A stretch of 64,000 nt of DNA from CALRWV02 sp943371965. GTDB lineage: Bacteria > Bacteroidota > JABWAT01. How positions within the stretch are numbered: position 1 is the first letter of the stretch; every line of letters begins with the position of its first letter. Location of the stretch: positions 186,001 to 250,000 of the forward strand of contig CALRWV020000004.1 of NCBI GenBank assembly GCA_943371965.1, read 5' to 3'. Below the pieces are notes generated by a model. That model was not told the origin of the DNA and made no database searches. It saw only the letters and a program-made list of their open reading frames with translations. A program made the translations under genes and the position numbers. Below are positions 27,136 through 36,062 of the stretch, in pieces.

Positions 27136-27495
27136 CTATTTTCTTGATTCCGAAATCAGTTTTGACAACATTTTAAATATACTTTCTATAAGTTTATTGA
27201 TTTCTTCCAAATCAGTTTCCTTTATGAAATTCAATTTTTTTGCAATGTATAATTGGGTATCTATTTCAACGACGGATGATCTTGACATTTCAAAAAATCT
27301 AGCTTTTTCTGTTTTTGAATACCGGGCACATCCTTCAGCAATATTGGATGAAACTGAAACAGAAGCTCTTCTTAATTGATTTGTTAGTCCATAAATTTCA
27401 GTTTGTAGAAAAGAACCAGTTTTCTCATAAATCAGACTTACAAGTTCAATAGAAAATTTCCAGACGTCCAATTTCTTATGACTTAATTCAAGCAC
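27136..27495 (-). CDS. Four-helix-bundle protein (S23/IVP family)
   Basis: This 119-aa all-helical protein starts at GTG 27495 with GAGG 5 nt upstream. The family signature is clear: 'LDVWKFSIELVSLIYE', 'GLTNQLRRASVSVSSNIAEG' and 'FEMSRSSVVEIDTQLYIAKKL'. It belongs to the family first described as proteins encoded in intervening sequences of 23S rRNA genes and related to Avd of diversity-generating retroelements; those proteins bind nucleic acid through a basic surface. Here no rRNA or reverse transcriptase is near. The gene is alone between inverted heptamer arrays. Confidence 0.9.
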   Translation of the reverse strand: MLELSHKKLDVWKFSIELVSLIYEKTGSFLQTEIYGLTNQLRRASVSVSSNIAEGCARYSKTEKARFFEMSRSSVVEIDTQLYIAKKLNFIKETDLEEINKLIESIFKMLSKLISESRK

Positions 27496-27522
27496 ATAAA
27501 CCTCAAGATCATTTTTTTTTAC

Positions 27523-27564
27523 TTGCTATTCAACACTAGCTACTCGCCACTTACCACTCGCCTC
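27523..27564 (-). repeat. Degenerate heptamer array (GTGGCGA type, inverted), right flank
   Basis: Read on the minus strand, six 7-nt units (such as GTGGTAA, GTGGCGA, GTAGCTA) begin at the base right after the uvrA stop codon and lead towards the four-helix-bundle gene. They match the units at 27046-27126 but lie in opposite orientation. Confidence 0.85.
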
Positions 27565-30363
27565 TCAAAGCACTTCCTTCAAATATTTCCCGGTAAAACT
27601 TCCTTTATTTTTTGCCAATTCTTCAGGTGTTCCTGTTCCAACCAGATAACCACCTTCATCACCACCTTCAGGTCCCAAATCAATAATCCAGTCAGCACAT
27701 TTGATCACTTCCAGATTGTGTTCAATAACAATGATTCCGTTTCCTTTTGAAATCAGCCTTTGAAAACAATCGATCAGTTTTTTGATGTCTTCGAAATGCA
27801 ATCCGGTTGTAGGCTCATCAAAAATGAAAAGTGTATATTCTTTGGTTTCATTTGCCAGATGTGAAGCCAATTTCAACCGTTGTGCTTCACCGCCCGAAAG
27901 TGTTGTTGCGCTCTGACCCAAATGCAGATACCCAAGACCAACATCGGAAAGAACCTGCAATCTGTTGGCAATCTTCCGCTGTTTCTTGAAAAATTCGATA
28001 CTTTCATCAACCGTCAGATCAAGAACGTCTGCAATTGATTTTCCATTGAATTTTACTTCCATGACCTCTTTTTTGAATCGGCGTCCGTTGCAGGATTCAC
28101 AGATCAGTTGAACATCAGCAAGAAACTGCATTTCGATGGTAACTACACCATCTCCCTGACATGCTTCACACCTTCCACCTGGAACGTTAAAGCTGAAAGT
28201 CCCTGGCGTGTAAGTCCGGAGTTTTGCTTGTGGAAGTGACGCAAAAAGAGCACGGATATCGTCATAAATTTTGAGGTAAGTTACTGGATTTGAGCGCGGA
28301 GTTTTTCCTATTGGCGATTGATCAATCATTTCAACATGTGTGATCAGTTCAGAACCATGCATCGTTTGAAAACGACCGATTTTTTCGTTGTAACCGCCAC
28401 GTTCTTTTTTCAGTGCTGCATATAAAATCGAATGTACCAAAGTGGATTTTCCTGATCCGGAAACACCGGTAACACAAACGAAATTTTTCAGCGGAAATTC
28501 AACAGTCAACCGTTTCAGATTATTCTGCATGGCACCCTGAACGGTTACTTTTTCAACTGAAACCGGACGGCGCGTTTTTGGGACTTCAATTTCCTTTTTA
28601 CCTGATAAATATTTGCCTGTGAGTGAAACGGAAGATTTTAAAAGTTCATCGTATGTTCCGGCAAAAACGACTTTTCCTCCATGTTCACCTGCCAACGGAC
28701 CCATATCAACAATGAAATCTGCAGCTCTCATAATTTCAGGATCGTGTTCAACTACGATGACTGTGTTTCCCAATTTCTGAAGCGCCCGTAAAATCGTAAT
28801 CAGTCTTTCGCTGTCACGCTGATGGAGACCAATTGAAGGTTCATCCAAAACATAAAGTGAACCTACCAACGAACTTCCCAAACTGGTAGCAAGATTTATT
28901 CGCTGCGACTCTCCGCCGGATAAAGTTGATGACAAACGATTCAATGTGAGATAATGCAAACCGACATCGTTCAGATATTTCAAACGTTTATTGATTTCGA
29001 ATAAAATCGGTTTGGAAATCTGCTGTTCATATTCAGAAAACTGGATGTTGGAGAACCATTCGTAACCCGAACGGATGGTCATTTTAGAAACATCATGAAT
29101 TGTTTTTCCACTGAGTTTGATGTACGAAACATCTTTCCGCAAACGGCTTCCGTTGCAGAGAAAACAGGTTGTAAATCCGCGGTATCGGCTGAGCATAACA
29201 CGATAATGGATTTTGTAGGATTTTTCCTTCAATTCCTCAAAAAATCCGTCAATTCCGATAAAGCCTTTCCAGCCCTTTTTGATTTTTTCTCTTTCCTCTT
29301 CTTCAAGCAGAAACCAGGGTGTTTTGGTTGAAATATTCAGTTTTTCACATTGCTGAATCAGCTGTTTCTGATAGTGAGCATGAACCGGAGTTGAAAATGG
29401 ATGAATGGCGCCATCAGACAACGTTTTTGTAGAATCGGGAATAACCAAATCCATATCAATTCCCATTGTATTTCCAAAACCCTGACATTCCGGACAGGCA
29501 CCAAACGGATTGTTGAAACTGAAAAGTTGAGGTTCAGGAAGGGCATATTGAATTCCGCAATCAGCACATTCAAAAGCTTCTGAAAAACGGTAAATATCAC
29601 CGCTGACAATTTTCACGATACAGCGTCCCATTCCTTCTTTCATCGCAGTTTCAGAAGAATCGGAATATTGGGAATCATCAAACGTGGTTTCAGAAATCCG
29701 GATACGGTCAATCAAAACATAAACATCTGATTTTTCCGCTTTCAGTTTAGGTTTTTCGTTCAGGTCAATGACTTCATCACCAATGATAACACGCGAAAAT
29801 CCGCGTTCCTTCAACACTTCAAGTTCTTCTTTAAGTGTATGACCTTTGTGGCCGTGAAGCGGAAATGCGATAAAAGCTTTGGTTCCGGTTGGTAGTGTTT
29901 TCAGAAAATCAACAACATGTTTTGGCGATTGCCTGGAAACTTCCTTTCCGCAGTTGTAGCAGAATGTTTTTCCGATTCTGGCGTAAAGCAACCGGAGATA
30001 ATCATAAATTTCAGTAGTTGTTCCAACCGTCGAACGTGGATTTCGGGTATTGGTTTTCTGCTGGATTGCCATTGCCGGAGAAATACCCTGAATGTAATCA
30101 ACATCGGGTTTTTCCATACGTGACAAAAACTGACGGGCATATGCACTTAAAGACTCGACATAACGGCGGTGACCTTCAGCGTAAATGGTATCAAAAGCAA
30201 GAGATGATTTTCCAGAACCGGAAACGCCTGTAATGACAATCAGTTTGTTTCTCGGAAGCTCCAAATCCACATTTTTAAGATTGTGAACCCGTGCGCCTTT
30301 GATGATGATATTGGATTTTTTGATGACCGGAAGAGTTTCGGTTGTTTGGACAGATTTTTTCAT
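27565..30363 (-). CDS. uvrA: Excinuclease ABC subunit A
   Basis: This 932-aa protein is the damage-sensing ATPase of nucleotide excision repair, working with UvrB, UvrC and UvrD. Two ABC ATPase halves are complete: Walker A 'GVSGSGKSS' (first) and 'GVSGSGKST' (second), with signature motifs 'LSGGESQRINLA' and 'LSGGEAQRLKLA'. The zinc modules are visible as 'CYNCGK', 'CPECQGFG...CFLCNG' and 'CEACQGDG...CESCNG'. 'EGHRRYVESLSAYARQFL' is invariant in UvrA. The length is normal. Heptamer arrays lie on both sides, one touching its stop codon and one 58 nt before its start. Confidence 0.97.
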   Translation of the reverse strand: MKKSVQTTETLPVIKKSNIIIKGARVHNLKNVDLELPRNKLIVITGVSGSGKSSLAFDTIYAEGHRRYVESLSAYARQFLSRMEKPDVDYIQGISPAMAIQQKTNTRNPRSTVGTTTEIYDYLRLLYARIGKTFCYNCGKEVSRQSPKHVVDFLKTLPTGTKAFIAFPLHGHKGHTLKEELEVLKERGFSRVIIGDEVIDLNEKPKLKAEKSDVYVLIDRIRISETTFDDSQYSDSSETAMKEGMGRCIVKIVSGDIYRFSEAFECADCGIQYALPEPQLFSFNNPFGACPECQGFGNTMGIDMDLVIPDSTKTLSDGAIHPFSTPVHAHYQKQLIQQCEKLNISTKTPWFLLEEEEREKIKKGWKGFIGIDGFFEELKEKSYKIHYRVMLSRYRGFTTCFLCNGSRLRKDVSYIKLSGKTIHDVSKMTIRSGYEWFSNIQFSEYEQQISKPILFEINKRLKYLNDVGLHYLTLNRLSSTLSGGESQRINLATSLGSSLVGSLYVLDEPSIGLHQRDSERLITILRALQKLGNTVIVVEHDPEIMRAADFIVDMGPLAGEHGGKVVFAGTYDELLKSSVSLTGKYLSGKKEIEVPKTRRPVSVEKVTVQGAMQNNLKRLTVEFPLKNFVCVTGVSGSGKSTLVHSILYAALKKERGGYNEKIGRFQTMHGSELITHVEMIDQSPIGKTPRSNPVTYLKIYDDIRALFASLPQAKLRTYTPGTFSFNVPGGRCEACQGDGVVTIEMQFLADVQLICESCNGRRFKKEVMEVKFNGKSIADVLDLTVDESIEFFKKQRKIANRLQVLSDVGLGYLHLGQSATTLSGGEAQRLKLASHLANETKEYTLFIFDEPTTGLHFEDIKKLIDCFQRLISKGNGIIVIEHNLEVIKCADWIIDLGPEGGDEGGYLVGTGTPEELAKNKGSFTGKYLKEVL

Positions 30364-30421
30364 AATTCACTAAAACATAAACCGATGAAGATAGGTTTCA
30401 TGCGGAATAGAATCAAAAACG

Positions 30422-30491
30422 GAAGAAAGAAACAGGTCGGCAGGAACAGGGAACAAGAAGAAAGGAACAAAGTGTGGGGAACGGGGGAATG
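30422..30491 (+). repeat. Degenerate heptamer array (GGAACAG type)
   Basis: Ten 7-nt units in constant phase, for example GGAACAG, GGAACAA and GGAACGG, lie in the 232-nt gap between uvrA (-) and the barrel gene (+). It is a further sequence family with the same period as the other arrays. No reading frame is evident in the gap. Confidence 0.7.
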
Positions 30492-30595
30492 ATTCGGATA
30501 AATATACCTTTTTTTACCCTTGCGGATTTAAGTTTTTTATATGACCTTTATCACAGGTCCGAGAAATACTTTTTTAAATCAAAAGGAAAAATCCC

Positions 30596-32233
30596 GTGAA
30601 AAATAAAATATCCCTTCTGTTTCTGATCATTTTTGCGTTCAATCTGTATGGACAGCAATTTAATTCCATCAATTATTCAAATGGTTTGCCGTACAGTTTC
30701 AGGTTATACGTTCCTGATTCAACTACACAGATACTGTTCAATCCTGCAAGAGCAGCAAACTCAGATCAGTCTTTTTTTTATCTGACAAAAAATCAGGAGC
30801 CAACCTACTATCCGGTTTATCTGGTTTCCTCTTATAATGATGGTTATTATGAATTGGTTCGTTTGAGCTCTCCAAATTATGTCAGCAATTATCCTCAATA
30901 CAATTCAAGCTTTTCCGGTGGAGCGTTATTTAATTCTTCTTATGGAAAATTTCTGTTTCAAGCCAATTTTGAATTGAGAGACAGTGACAGCGAAAGTGAA
31001 TCAAACTCGTTTAATCCGACTGTTAATCTGTCGAGTGATTACTACAGTGAAAAAAACTCAAATACTTCAGATGCCAACCAGAATTTATCAAATCTTTATT
31101 TCAGGATTGATAAAATCTCAGGAACTGAAGGTGACGGATTTTCAATTGGTCTTTTTGGTCAGATTGCCCCAAACAAGTACAACAGTAATTCAGGTTCAAC
31201 ACGTGAAAGAATTCAGAAGTATAACTACACTCCTGCAATTCCCGGCTATTATTACAGGAATTATCAGTTCCAGAAAAACAATAACAAATCCGATTCTGAT
31301 GGAGGATTTTACAACGGTGGGATTGAAATCGGAATTTCAAAGGAAGATTTTGATCTGATTGCAGATGTTTCTGTTACATTATCAAAAAATATCATTTCAA
31401 ACAATTCTAATTATTTTACCAGCAATATGGACAGCTCGTATAATACACCAAATTGGCAGGTTGGCAAAAATATCCAGAGAAATGTGAATGAAAATGATGA
31501 AAAAGAAGATCTAATTGGATTCAGAAGCAATATCCATTATTCTTCTGCAGCAAATTATTTTCATCAAGATGACAGCTATTTCATTGGACTTTCATTCAGT
31601 TATCAGTCCGGTGACCATAAAATAAAAGGTAATTTGCTTTCCGAATATGCAAGCAAATATTCATGGTCAGAAACCTGGAATGGGGATTCAACCTATTACA
31701 GGTTGCCAGATGAGTCCAGTCCGACAAAAAACACTTTTTATGGATTTCAGACAGGATATAAAACCGGAAAAACATTTGATGATATAATAGTTTTAACCGG
31801 ACTCACTTATATTTTTGGTTTTACAAAAAGTGAACACATTTCATATAGTTTCAATGTGTCTAATTATTCAGGGTATATCAATAAAAATGATTTCGAAAAC
31901 CATTTCTATCTTAATACTTTTTTGCTCCCAGTGTTCATTTCCTACTCCCCTAATTCCTGGTTTGAACTTCACGGTGGACTAACTTATGAAATCAACCAGC
32001 AGTCGTTGGAAACAGAAAATAAACAAACTCAGAAAAATTTTGAAAACAACAACGTTGTGAAAAATACCAGCAACGGAAAGTTTCAAAACAAATCAAGCCA
32101 AACTTCACAGAATTTAAACTCATCGCTAGGTGCAACTTTCAAACATACTTCCGGTTTGAAATTATATATCGCATTCAACAATGATATTCTCGCTTACAAA
32201 ACGTGGGATTTAACCCTGTTGTATAATTTCTAA
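30596..32233 (+). CDS. Probable outer-membrane beta-barrel protein, unknown family
   Basis: A 545-aa protein with GTG start, AAGGA about 10 nt upstream and a signal peptide ending 'NLYGQQ'. The mature part is rich in Asn, Ser and aromatic residues in alternating pattern, with many short strands ('GGALFNSSYGKFLFQANFEL', 'IGLSFSYQSGDHKIKGNLL'). It ends in an aromatic C-terminal strand 'LTLLYNF', the hallmark of outer-membrane barrels recognised by BamA. 'TTQILFNPARAA' near residue 45 resembles the N-terminal block of other Bacteroidota barrel proteins. No enzymatic motif is seen. Confidence 0.65.
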   Translation: MKNKISLLFLIIFAFNLYGQQFNSINYSNGLPYSFRLYVPDSTTQILFNPARAANSDQSFFYLTKNQEPTYYPVYLVSSYNDGYYELVRLSSPNYVSNYPQYNSSFSGGALFNSSYGKFLFQANFELRDSDSESESNSFNPTVNLSSDYYSEKNSNTSDANQNLSNLYFRIDKISGTEGDGFSIGLFGQIAPNKYNSNSGSTRERIQKYNYTPAIPGYYYRNYQFQKNNNKSDSDGGFYNGGIEIGISKEDFDLIADVSVTLSKNIISNNSNYFTSNMDSSYNTPNWQVGKNIQRNVNENDEKEDLIGFRSNIHYSSAANYFHQDDSYFIGLSFSYQSGDHKIKGNLLSEYASKYSWSETWNGDSTYYRLPDESSPTKNTFYGFQTGYKTGKTFDDIIVLTGLTYIFGFTKSEHISYSFNVSNYSGYINKNDFENHFYLNTFLLPVFISYSPNSWFELHGGLTYEINQQSLETENKQTQKNFENNNVVKNTSNGKFQNKSSQTSQNLNSSLGATFKHTSGLKLYIAFNNDILAYKTWDLTLLYNF

Positions 32234-32242
32234 AGTTAAAAA

Positions 32243-32280
32243 CCCTTAACTGTGAAAGTTATGCATTTCACAGTTAAGGG
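32243..32280. terminator. 15-bp perfect hairpin after the barrel gene
   Basis: Arms 32243-32257 and 32266-32280 are exact inverted repeats (CCCTTAACTGTGAAA type) with an 8-nt loop. There is no T run on the plus side, but a TTTTT follows on the minus side. It probably ends transcription of the barrel gene; it could also be a dispersed palindrome. Confidence 0.65.
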
Positions 32281-32360
32281 GCTTAATTTAAAAAACTGTA
32301 TTTTAGTTGAGTTCAGTTGAACAACCAGATTTTTAAAACATAAATTACAGGAAATCCCGC

Positions 32361-33716
32361 ATGAAATATTTTTTTCTGCCAGTTCTGATCCTTTTGAGTG
32401 CTCCAACTTATTCACAAACACACAAAGCTGAAACCGTAAAAATAACCAACGAAATTCTGACAAACGGAAAAGCATATTCCGATTTGACTGACTTGCTTAA
32501 AGGCGGTCCGAGATTGACAGGTTCCAAGGGTGCTGAAAATGCTGTTAACTGGTCAGTCGAAAAAATGAAATTGTATGGATTTGACAAGGTCTGGATTCAA
32601 CCTGTTATGGTTCCAAAATGGGAACGCGGGAATAAATCGGAAGCTGTTGTGGTGGTCGACGGCAAGAAGACAATTCTTCATACAGCAGCATTGGGAAAAA
32701 GTGTTGGAACACCTGAAAAGGGAATTACTGCAGAGATTATTGAAGTAAAATCACTCAAAGAAGTAGATTCATTGGGCGAAAAAGTAAAAGGGAAAATTGT
32801 TTTTTATAACCGTCCGTTTGATGAAAAGCTGGTTAATACCTTTTCAGCTTACGGTGGAGCGGTCGATCAGAGAAGCGGTGGTGCAAGTCAGGCAGCAAAA
32901 TACGGTGCGGTAGCTGTACTTGTCAGGTCAATGACCAACAGGACTGATCTTCATCCGCATACCGGATTGATGACTTATAAAGAAGGGATTCCGAAAATTC
33001 CCGGAATTGCAATTTCTACCAAAGATGCTGATCAGTTGAGCGGATTGCTGAAAGCCGGGAAATCACCAAAAGCGAAATTGAATTTCAACTGCAAATCATT
33101 TCCGGATGTTCAATCACACAACGTAATCGGCGAAATAAAAGGAACGGTTTTTCCTGACGAAATTATTACCGTTGGCGGTCATTTGGATTCATGGGATTTA
33201 TCGAATGGAGCACATGACGACGGTTCAGGTTGCGTTCAATCCATCGAAGTTTTAAGAGCTTTCAAAGCATTGGGAATAAAACCAAAGCGGACTATCAGAG
33301 CTGTTATGTTTATGTCCGAAGAAGTTGGTGGAATTGGTGGTGATGAATATGCCAAACAGGCAAAATTGAAAAAAGAAAACCATTATGCAGCAATCGAATC
33401 TGACCGTGGTGGATTTACTCCGCGCGGAATTACGGTTCAGGCCAATGATTCAGTTTTCAAAAAAGTTGAATCTTGGAAACCTTATTTCTCAGATATTTTT
33501 GCAGATTATATTGTGAAAGGTGGAAGCGGAACTGACATTGCTCCATTGGCTTCATCTGGAACAGCATTGTTTGGTTATTTTCCTGATCCGCAGCGTTATT
33601 TCGATTATCACCATTCCGACTATGACAATATCGAAGCCGTAAACCCCAGAGAACTTCATTTGGGAGCGGCTTCAATGGCGATTCTGGTTTATCTGCTTTC
33701 GGAAGAAGGATTGTAA
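32361..33716 (+). CDS. Secreted M28-family metallopeptidase (carboxypeptidase Q-like)
   Basis: A 451-aa protein with a signal peptide ending 'APTYSQ'. It has a protease-associated insert (about 130-220, 'GKIVFYNRPF', 'KYGAVAVLVRS') inside an M28 peptidase core. The two-zinc ligands are visible: His274 in 'GGHLDSW', Asp286 in 'HDDGSG', the Glu pair 320-321 in 'SEEVG', Asp in 'IESDRGG' and His in 'YHHSDYD'. The arrangement matches plasma glutamate carboxypeptidase/carboxypeptidase Q, which removes residues from small peptides. It acts in the periplasm or outside and probably supplies amino acids from peptides. Confidence 0.9.
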   Translation: MKYFFLPVLILLSAPTYSQTHKAETVKITNEILTNGKAYSDLTDLLKGGPRLTGSKGAENAVNWSVEKMKLYGFDKVWIQPVMVPKWERGNKSEAVVVVDGKKTILHTAALGKSVGTPEKGITAEIIEVKSLKEVDSLGEKVKGKIVFYNRPFDEKLVNTFSAYGGAVDQRSGGASQAAKYGAVAVLVRSMTNRTDLHPHTGLMTYKEGIPKIPGIAISTKDADQLSGLLKAGKSPKAKLNFNCKSFPDVQSHNVIGEIKGTVFPDEIITVGGHLDSWDLSNGAHDDGSGCVQSIEVLRAFKALGIKPKRTIRAVMFMSEEVGGIGGDEYAKQAKLKKENHYAAIESDRGGFTPRGITVQANDSVFKKVESWKPYFSDIFADYIVKGGSGTDIAPLASSGTALFGYFPDPQRYFDYHHSDYDNIEAVNPRELHLGAASMAILVYLLSEEGL

Positions 33717-33782
33717 AAAATACGTTTTCCCACTGCCTGTTCCGGTAATTCGGAAAAATAAACGAAATGTGCGAAAGATGAA

Positions 33783-34433
33783 ATGAATTCAATTCTGGTT
33801 AATTTGAACAGGAAAATTTTAGTTTTCACTTCAATTATTCTTGTTAGCCTTTTATTTTCAATCAGCGGAAACGCTCAGATTGTTTTTGAAAAAAGCTATT
33901 TTTTTGTTGGCGGCAGTTATGGTTTGTATTCACCCAGTGAAAAAAACTTCAGTAATGTTTATGAAGGTGGTTTCCATCTTCCTGCTGTAATTGTTGGAAT
34001 CGGTTATGGGAATTTTTCCGTAGTAGGAAAATACCGGCAATTTAAAACAACGGGGATTTCAGAAGTAAAAAATCTGTCAGCAAAAGGAGTTGCAGACTGG
34101 AAACAGGAGTTTTATTCTGCAGGTGTAAGGATTTTCAATTCCAATCCGGTCTATGTCGATATCTGTTTTGTTGAAACCCATGTAACCGAAAAGATTGGAA
34201 CGATAAATCCGGTATTGACTGAACTTGCAAGTGAATCAACTTTGAAAGATCAGGGAATGTCATTTACGGTTGGAGCATTTCTTCCGATCATTCATAAGAA
34301 AATTTATTTATCTGCCGATTTTGATTACACCTATCTTGATCACCGCGTTCAACTGAATGATTACGAAAATAAAAATATCAGTCTTGGTGGTATCAGTTTC
34401 AATATTGGGTTGGTTTTTGGATTGGAGTATTGA
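33783..34433 (+). CDS. Probable small outer-membrane barrel protein
   Basis: A 216-aa protein with an N-terminal leader ending 'SISGNAQ' near residue 37. The rest is beta-rich ('YFFVGGSYGLYSPSE', 'AVIVGIGYGNFSVVGKYRQF') and ends with aliphatic/aromatic alternation, 'ISFNIGLVFGLEY', like a small 8-strand barrel. No known family is recognised. The next gene starts 1 nt after its stop, so the two form an operon; the partner is a lipoprotein, which fits an envelope role. Confidence 0.6.
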   Translation: MNSILVNLNRKILVFTSIILVSLLFSISGNAQIVFEKSYFFVGGSYGLYSPSEKNFSNVYEGGFHLPAVIVGIGYGNFSVVGKYRQFKTTGISEVKNLSAKGVADWKQEFYSAGVRIFNSNPVYVDICFVETHVTEKIGTINPVLTELASESTLKDQGMSFTVGAFLPIIHKKIYLSADFDYTYLDHRVQLNDYENKNISLGGISFNIGLVFGLEY

Positions 34434-34434
34434 A

Positions 34435-35541
34435 ATGAAAAAACAATTCACCTTGATTTTGAAACTTACTTTACTGCTTTTTATTATTTCGTGTGAACAA
34501 ACACCAATAGAACCCAAACCTCCAAATTTTGATTCTCTTTCAGCTCTCAAAATTGATTCACCAACTGACACACTTTTTATCAGAACAACCGATGGTGAAA
34601 AAAAACTGAACCTTCAGGGAATTTTTGTTGACAGCTACCAACATACTTCAACCAATTCAGGAGTTGTGCAACAGAAGGAATTTTCGACTGTTCTTTACGA
34701 CACAACCTATAAAGCAGTTGATGGGAAATATGCGGTTTGGTATTCAGAAAACCCTGCAATTGCAACTTTCAATAATGGAAAACTGGTTCCTGTTGCTCAC
34801 GGAAAAGTTTCGGTTTATGCTAAGATCAATGATGTAACTTCCAGAAAAATTACGGTTGTGGTTTCTTATCCCAATGATCCGCCTTCACTGACCCTTGACC
34901 CTCCGGCTCAGGTTCTGATTTTCAGAAATTATTATACCATGACCGGTTATGTTCAGAAAGTTGAAAAAGATCAGAAATTTACTGTTTTGTATTCAAAGTT
35001 GAACGGTGGCGGAATCCGTGATACAATTCAATATGGATCTGATGAACGGTTTTCTTACACAATTCAGGATTTGCCGGAAGGAATAAATACAGTTGATATT
35101 GTGGCTCAGGATCCGCTGGATGTGAATCTGAAAACCACACGTTCAAAAACAATCATTTATTATCAGGCAGGTTCTGCCAATGCCAATCAGATCGTTGGAA
35201 AATGGAAAGGAACTTTTAAAAACAAAGAGTTTGAATTCAATGTTCAGCCAACGGTAATTCTCGGACTTCCACGATACGATATAACTGCAAAAGTAAATAT
35301 TGATCTGGTTTTTGTCGGTATAGTTGACAACATCAATCTGTTCTCGGTCATTGATGAAGACGGCAAAATAAATCTGCAGGGATCAGTTAAACAAGATGGA
35401 TTTGATGTCTCAGTAAAACTGACCGGTTATTTTGAAAATACAGGACACGCAACCGGACGGATTGAAGCATCAGTTACAAGATCAGGTTTTCCGAAAGTTG
35501 GATTCAAGGAAAATTGGACAGCGGTTAAAGTGGTGGAGTGA
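34435..35541 (+). CDS. Lipoprotein with bacterial Ig-like (BIG2-type) domain
   Basis: The protein is 368 aa from ATG 34435, chosen for the GGAG 8 nt upstream and the lipobox 'LLFIISCEQTP' (Cys about 20); a longer frame from 34357 would bury the leader. After a Pro-rich linker, residues about 85-140 ('YAVWYSENPAIATFNNGKLVPVAHGKVSVYAK') match a BIG2 Ig-like fold, followed by a second beta domain ('PPSLTLDPPAQVLIF'). The C-terminal 130 residues are beta-rich and unassigned. It is probably anchored in a membrane facing outward and may bind a polymer. It is in an operon with the barrel gene upstream. Confidence 0.7.
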   Translation: MKKQFTLILKLTLLLFIISCEQTPIEPKPPNFDSLSALKIDSPTDTLFIRTTDGEKKLNLQGIFVDSYQHTSTNSGVVQQKEFSTVLYDTTYKAVDGKYAVWYSENPAIATFNNGKLVPVAHGKVSVYAKINDVTSRKITVVVSYPNDPPSLTLDPPAQVLIFRNYYTMTGYVQKVEKDQKFTVLYSKLNGGGIRDTIQYGSDERFSYTIQDLPEGINTVDIVAQDPLDVNLKTTRSKTIIYYQAGSANANQIVGKWKGTFKNKEFEFNVQPTVILGLPRYDITAKVNIDLVFVGIVDNINLFSVIDEDGKINLQGSVKQDGFDVSVKLTGYFENTGHATGRIEASVTRSGFPKVGFKENWTAVKVVE

Positions 35542-35587
35542 TGGTGAATTGGGATAGTTTCTCTGAAAAAATTGAAAACAATTTCGT

Positions 35588-35683
35588 ATGAAAAAGTTAT
35601 TTTTTTTATTTATTATTTTTGGCTGTTTTGATCCGAAGATCTCCCAACTTGTAGTAGCTAGTCACGCAAAAGAACTGGTCTGA
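35588..35683 (+). pseudogene. Truncated lipoprotein leader fused to a palindromic repeat
   Basis: A 31-codon frame begins with a strong lipoprotein leader (KKLFFLFIIFGCF, Cys13). From about residue 18 it runs into repeat DNA and stops inside a perfect hairpin (35677-35699). The leader looks real and the rest does not, so this is probably the 5' remnant of a lipoprotein gene cut by insertion of the repeat. A very short functional lipopeptide cannot be excluded. Confidence 0.5.
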
Positions 35684-35725
35684 GAATTCTTCTCAGACCC
35701 AAAATCCGAGTAGCTTCCAGCTACT
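35677..35725. repeat. Two tandem REP-like hairpins
   Basis: GGTCTGAGAA/TTCTCAGACC (35677-35699, 10-bp stem, 3-nt loop) is followed by AGTAGCT/AGCTACT (35709-35725, 7-bp stem, 3-nt loop). Both stems are perfect. The pair is typical of a dispersed palindromic repeat. Confidence 0.75.
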
Positions 35726-35793
35726 TATCCTAATCCTTATAAATTGTTCATTTCCCATTTTTACAACGATTTTCGCCTACCTAAAATAAAATC

Positions 35794-35823
35794 ATACAAA
35801 TTCAATTGACATTGAATTTGTAT
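35794..35823. repeat. 13-bp perfect hairpin
   Basis: ATACAAATTCAAT (35794-35806) and its exact reverse complement (35811-35823) flank a TGAC loop. There is no T run, so it is a palindromic repeat rather than a terminator. Confidence 0.6.
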
Positions 35824-35916
35824 TTTCCAATTGTGTGCCTAAAGTATTGAAAATCCAGCTCAGATGGACAAATTATCCGATTTCAACGATCTCCATAATT
35901 TTTATTCCAAAAACTA

Positions 35917-36062
35917 AAATCCCATCAGGGATTTCCTATTTATAGCATAAAACCAACAAAAACACCTTTGTCCCGTTAGGGACAATTTATATCATTCCGT
36001 ACCTAACGGCACGGTGTATTTTTTCGGACACAATTCTATAAATAGAAGATGCCTAACGGCAC
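35917..36062. repeat. Cluster of short palindromic repeat modules
   Basis: AAATCCC/GGGATTT (35917-35934) and TTGTCCC/GGGACAA (35968-35985) are hairpins. CCTAACGGCAC occurs at 36002-36012 and 36052-36062, and partly as its complement within the CCGTTAGG of the second hairpin. TTTATAG and CTATAAA elements lie between. This is the look of Bacteroidota interspersed repeats. The stretch from 35684 to 36125 holds no gene that I can support. Confidence 0.65.

Larger units (their letters stand above)
27046..27564. mobile_element. Candidate cassette: inverted heptamer arrays around a four-helix-bundle gene
   Basis: A 519-nt unit consists of a heptamer array, one gene on the minus strand, and an inverted heptamer array. 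It fills the gap between the receiver stop (27043) and the uvrA stop (27565) almost exactly. No transposase is present. The mobile nature is inferred from the inverted flanks and from the similar cassettes at 49.0 and 53.7 kb. Confidence 0.5.

Noticed and set aside
27095..27379. A 94-codon plus-strand frame over the left heptamer array
   Set aside because: It starts inside the repeat and runs antisense to the well-conserved four-helix-bundle gene.
27136..27495. Diversity-generating retroelement (four-helix-bundle protein resembles Avd)
   Set aside because: There is no reverse transcriptase, template repeat or variable repeat in the neighbourhood.
27046..27564. 23S rRNA intervening sequence
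   Set aside because: The protein family fits, but there is no rRNA sequence around it; the neighbours are a receiver gene and uvrA.
35917..36062. Possible CRISPR-like repeats (CCTAACGGCAC twice, other short repeats)
   Set aside because: There is no constant repeat length or spacer, units differ in orientation, and no cas gene is near; they fit interspersed palindromic modules.
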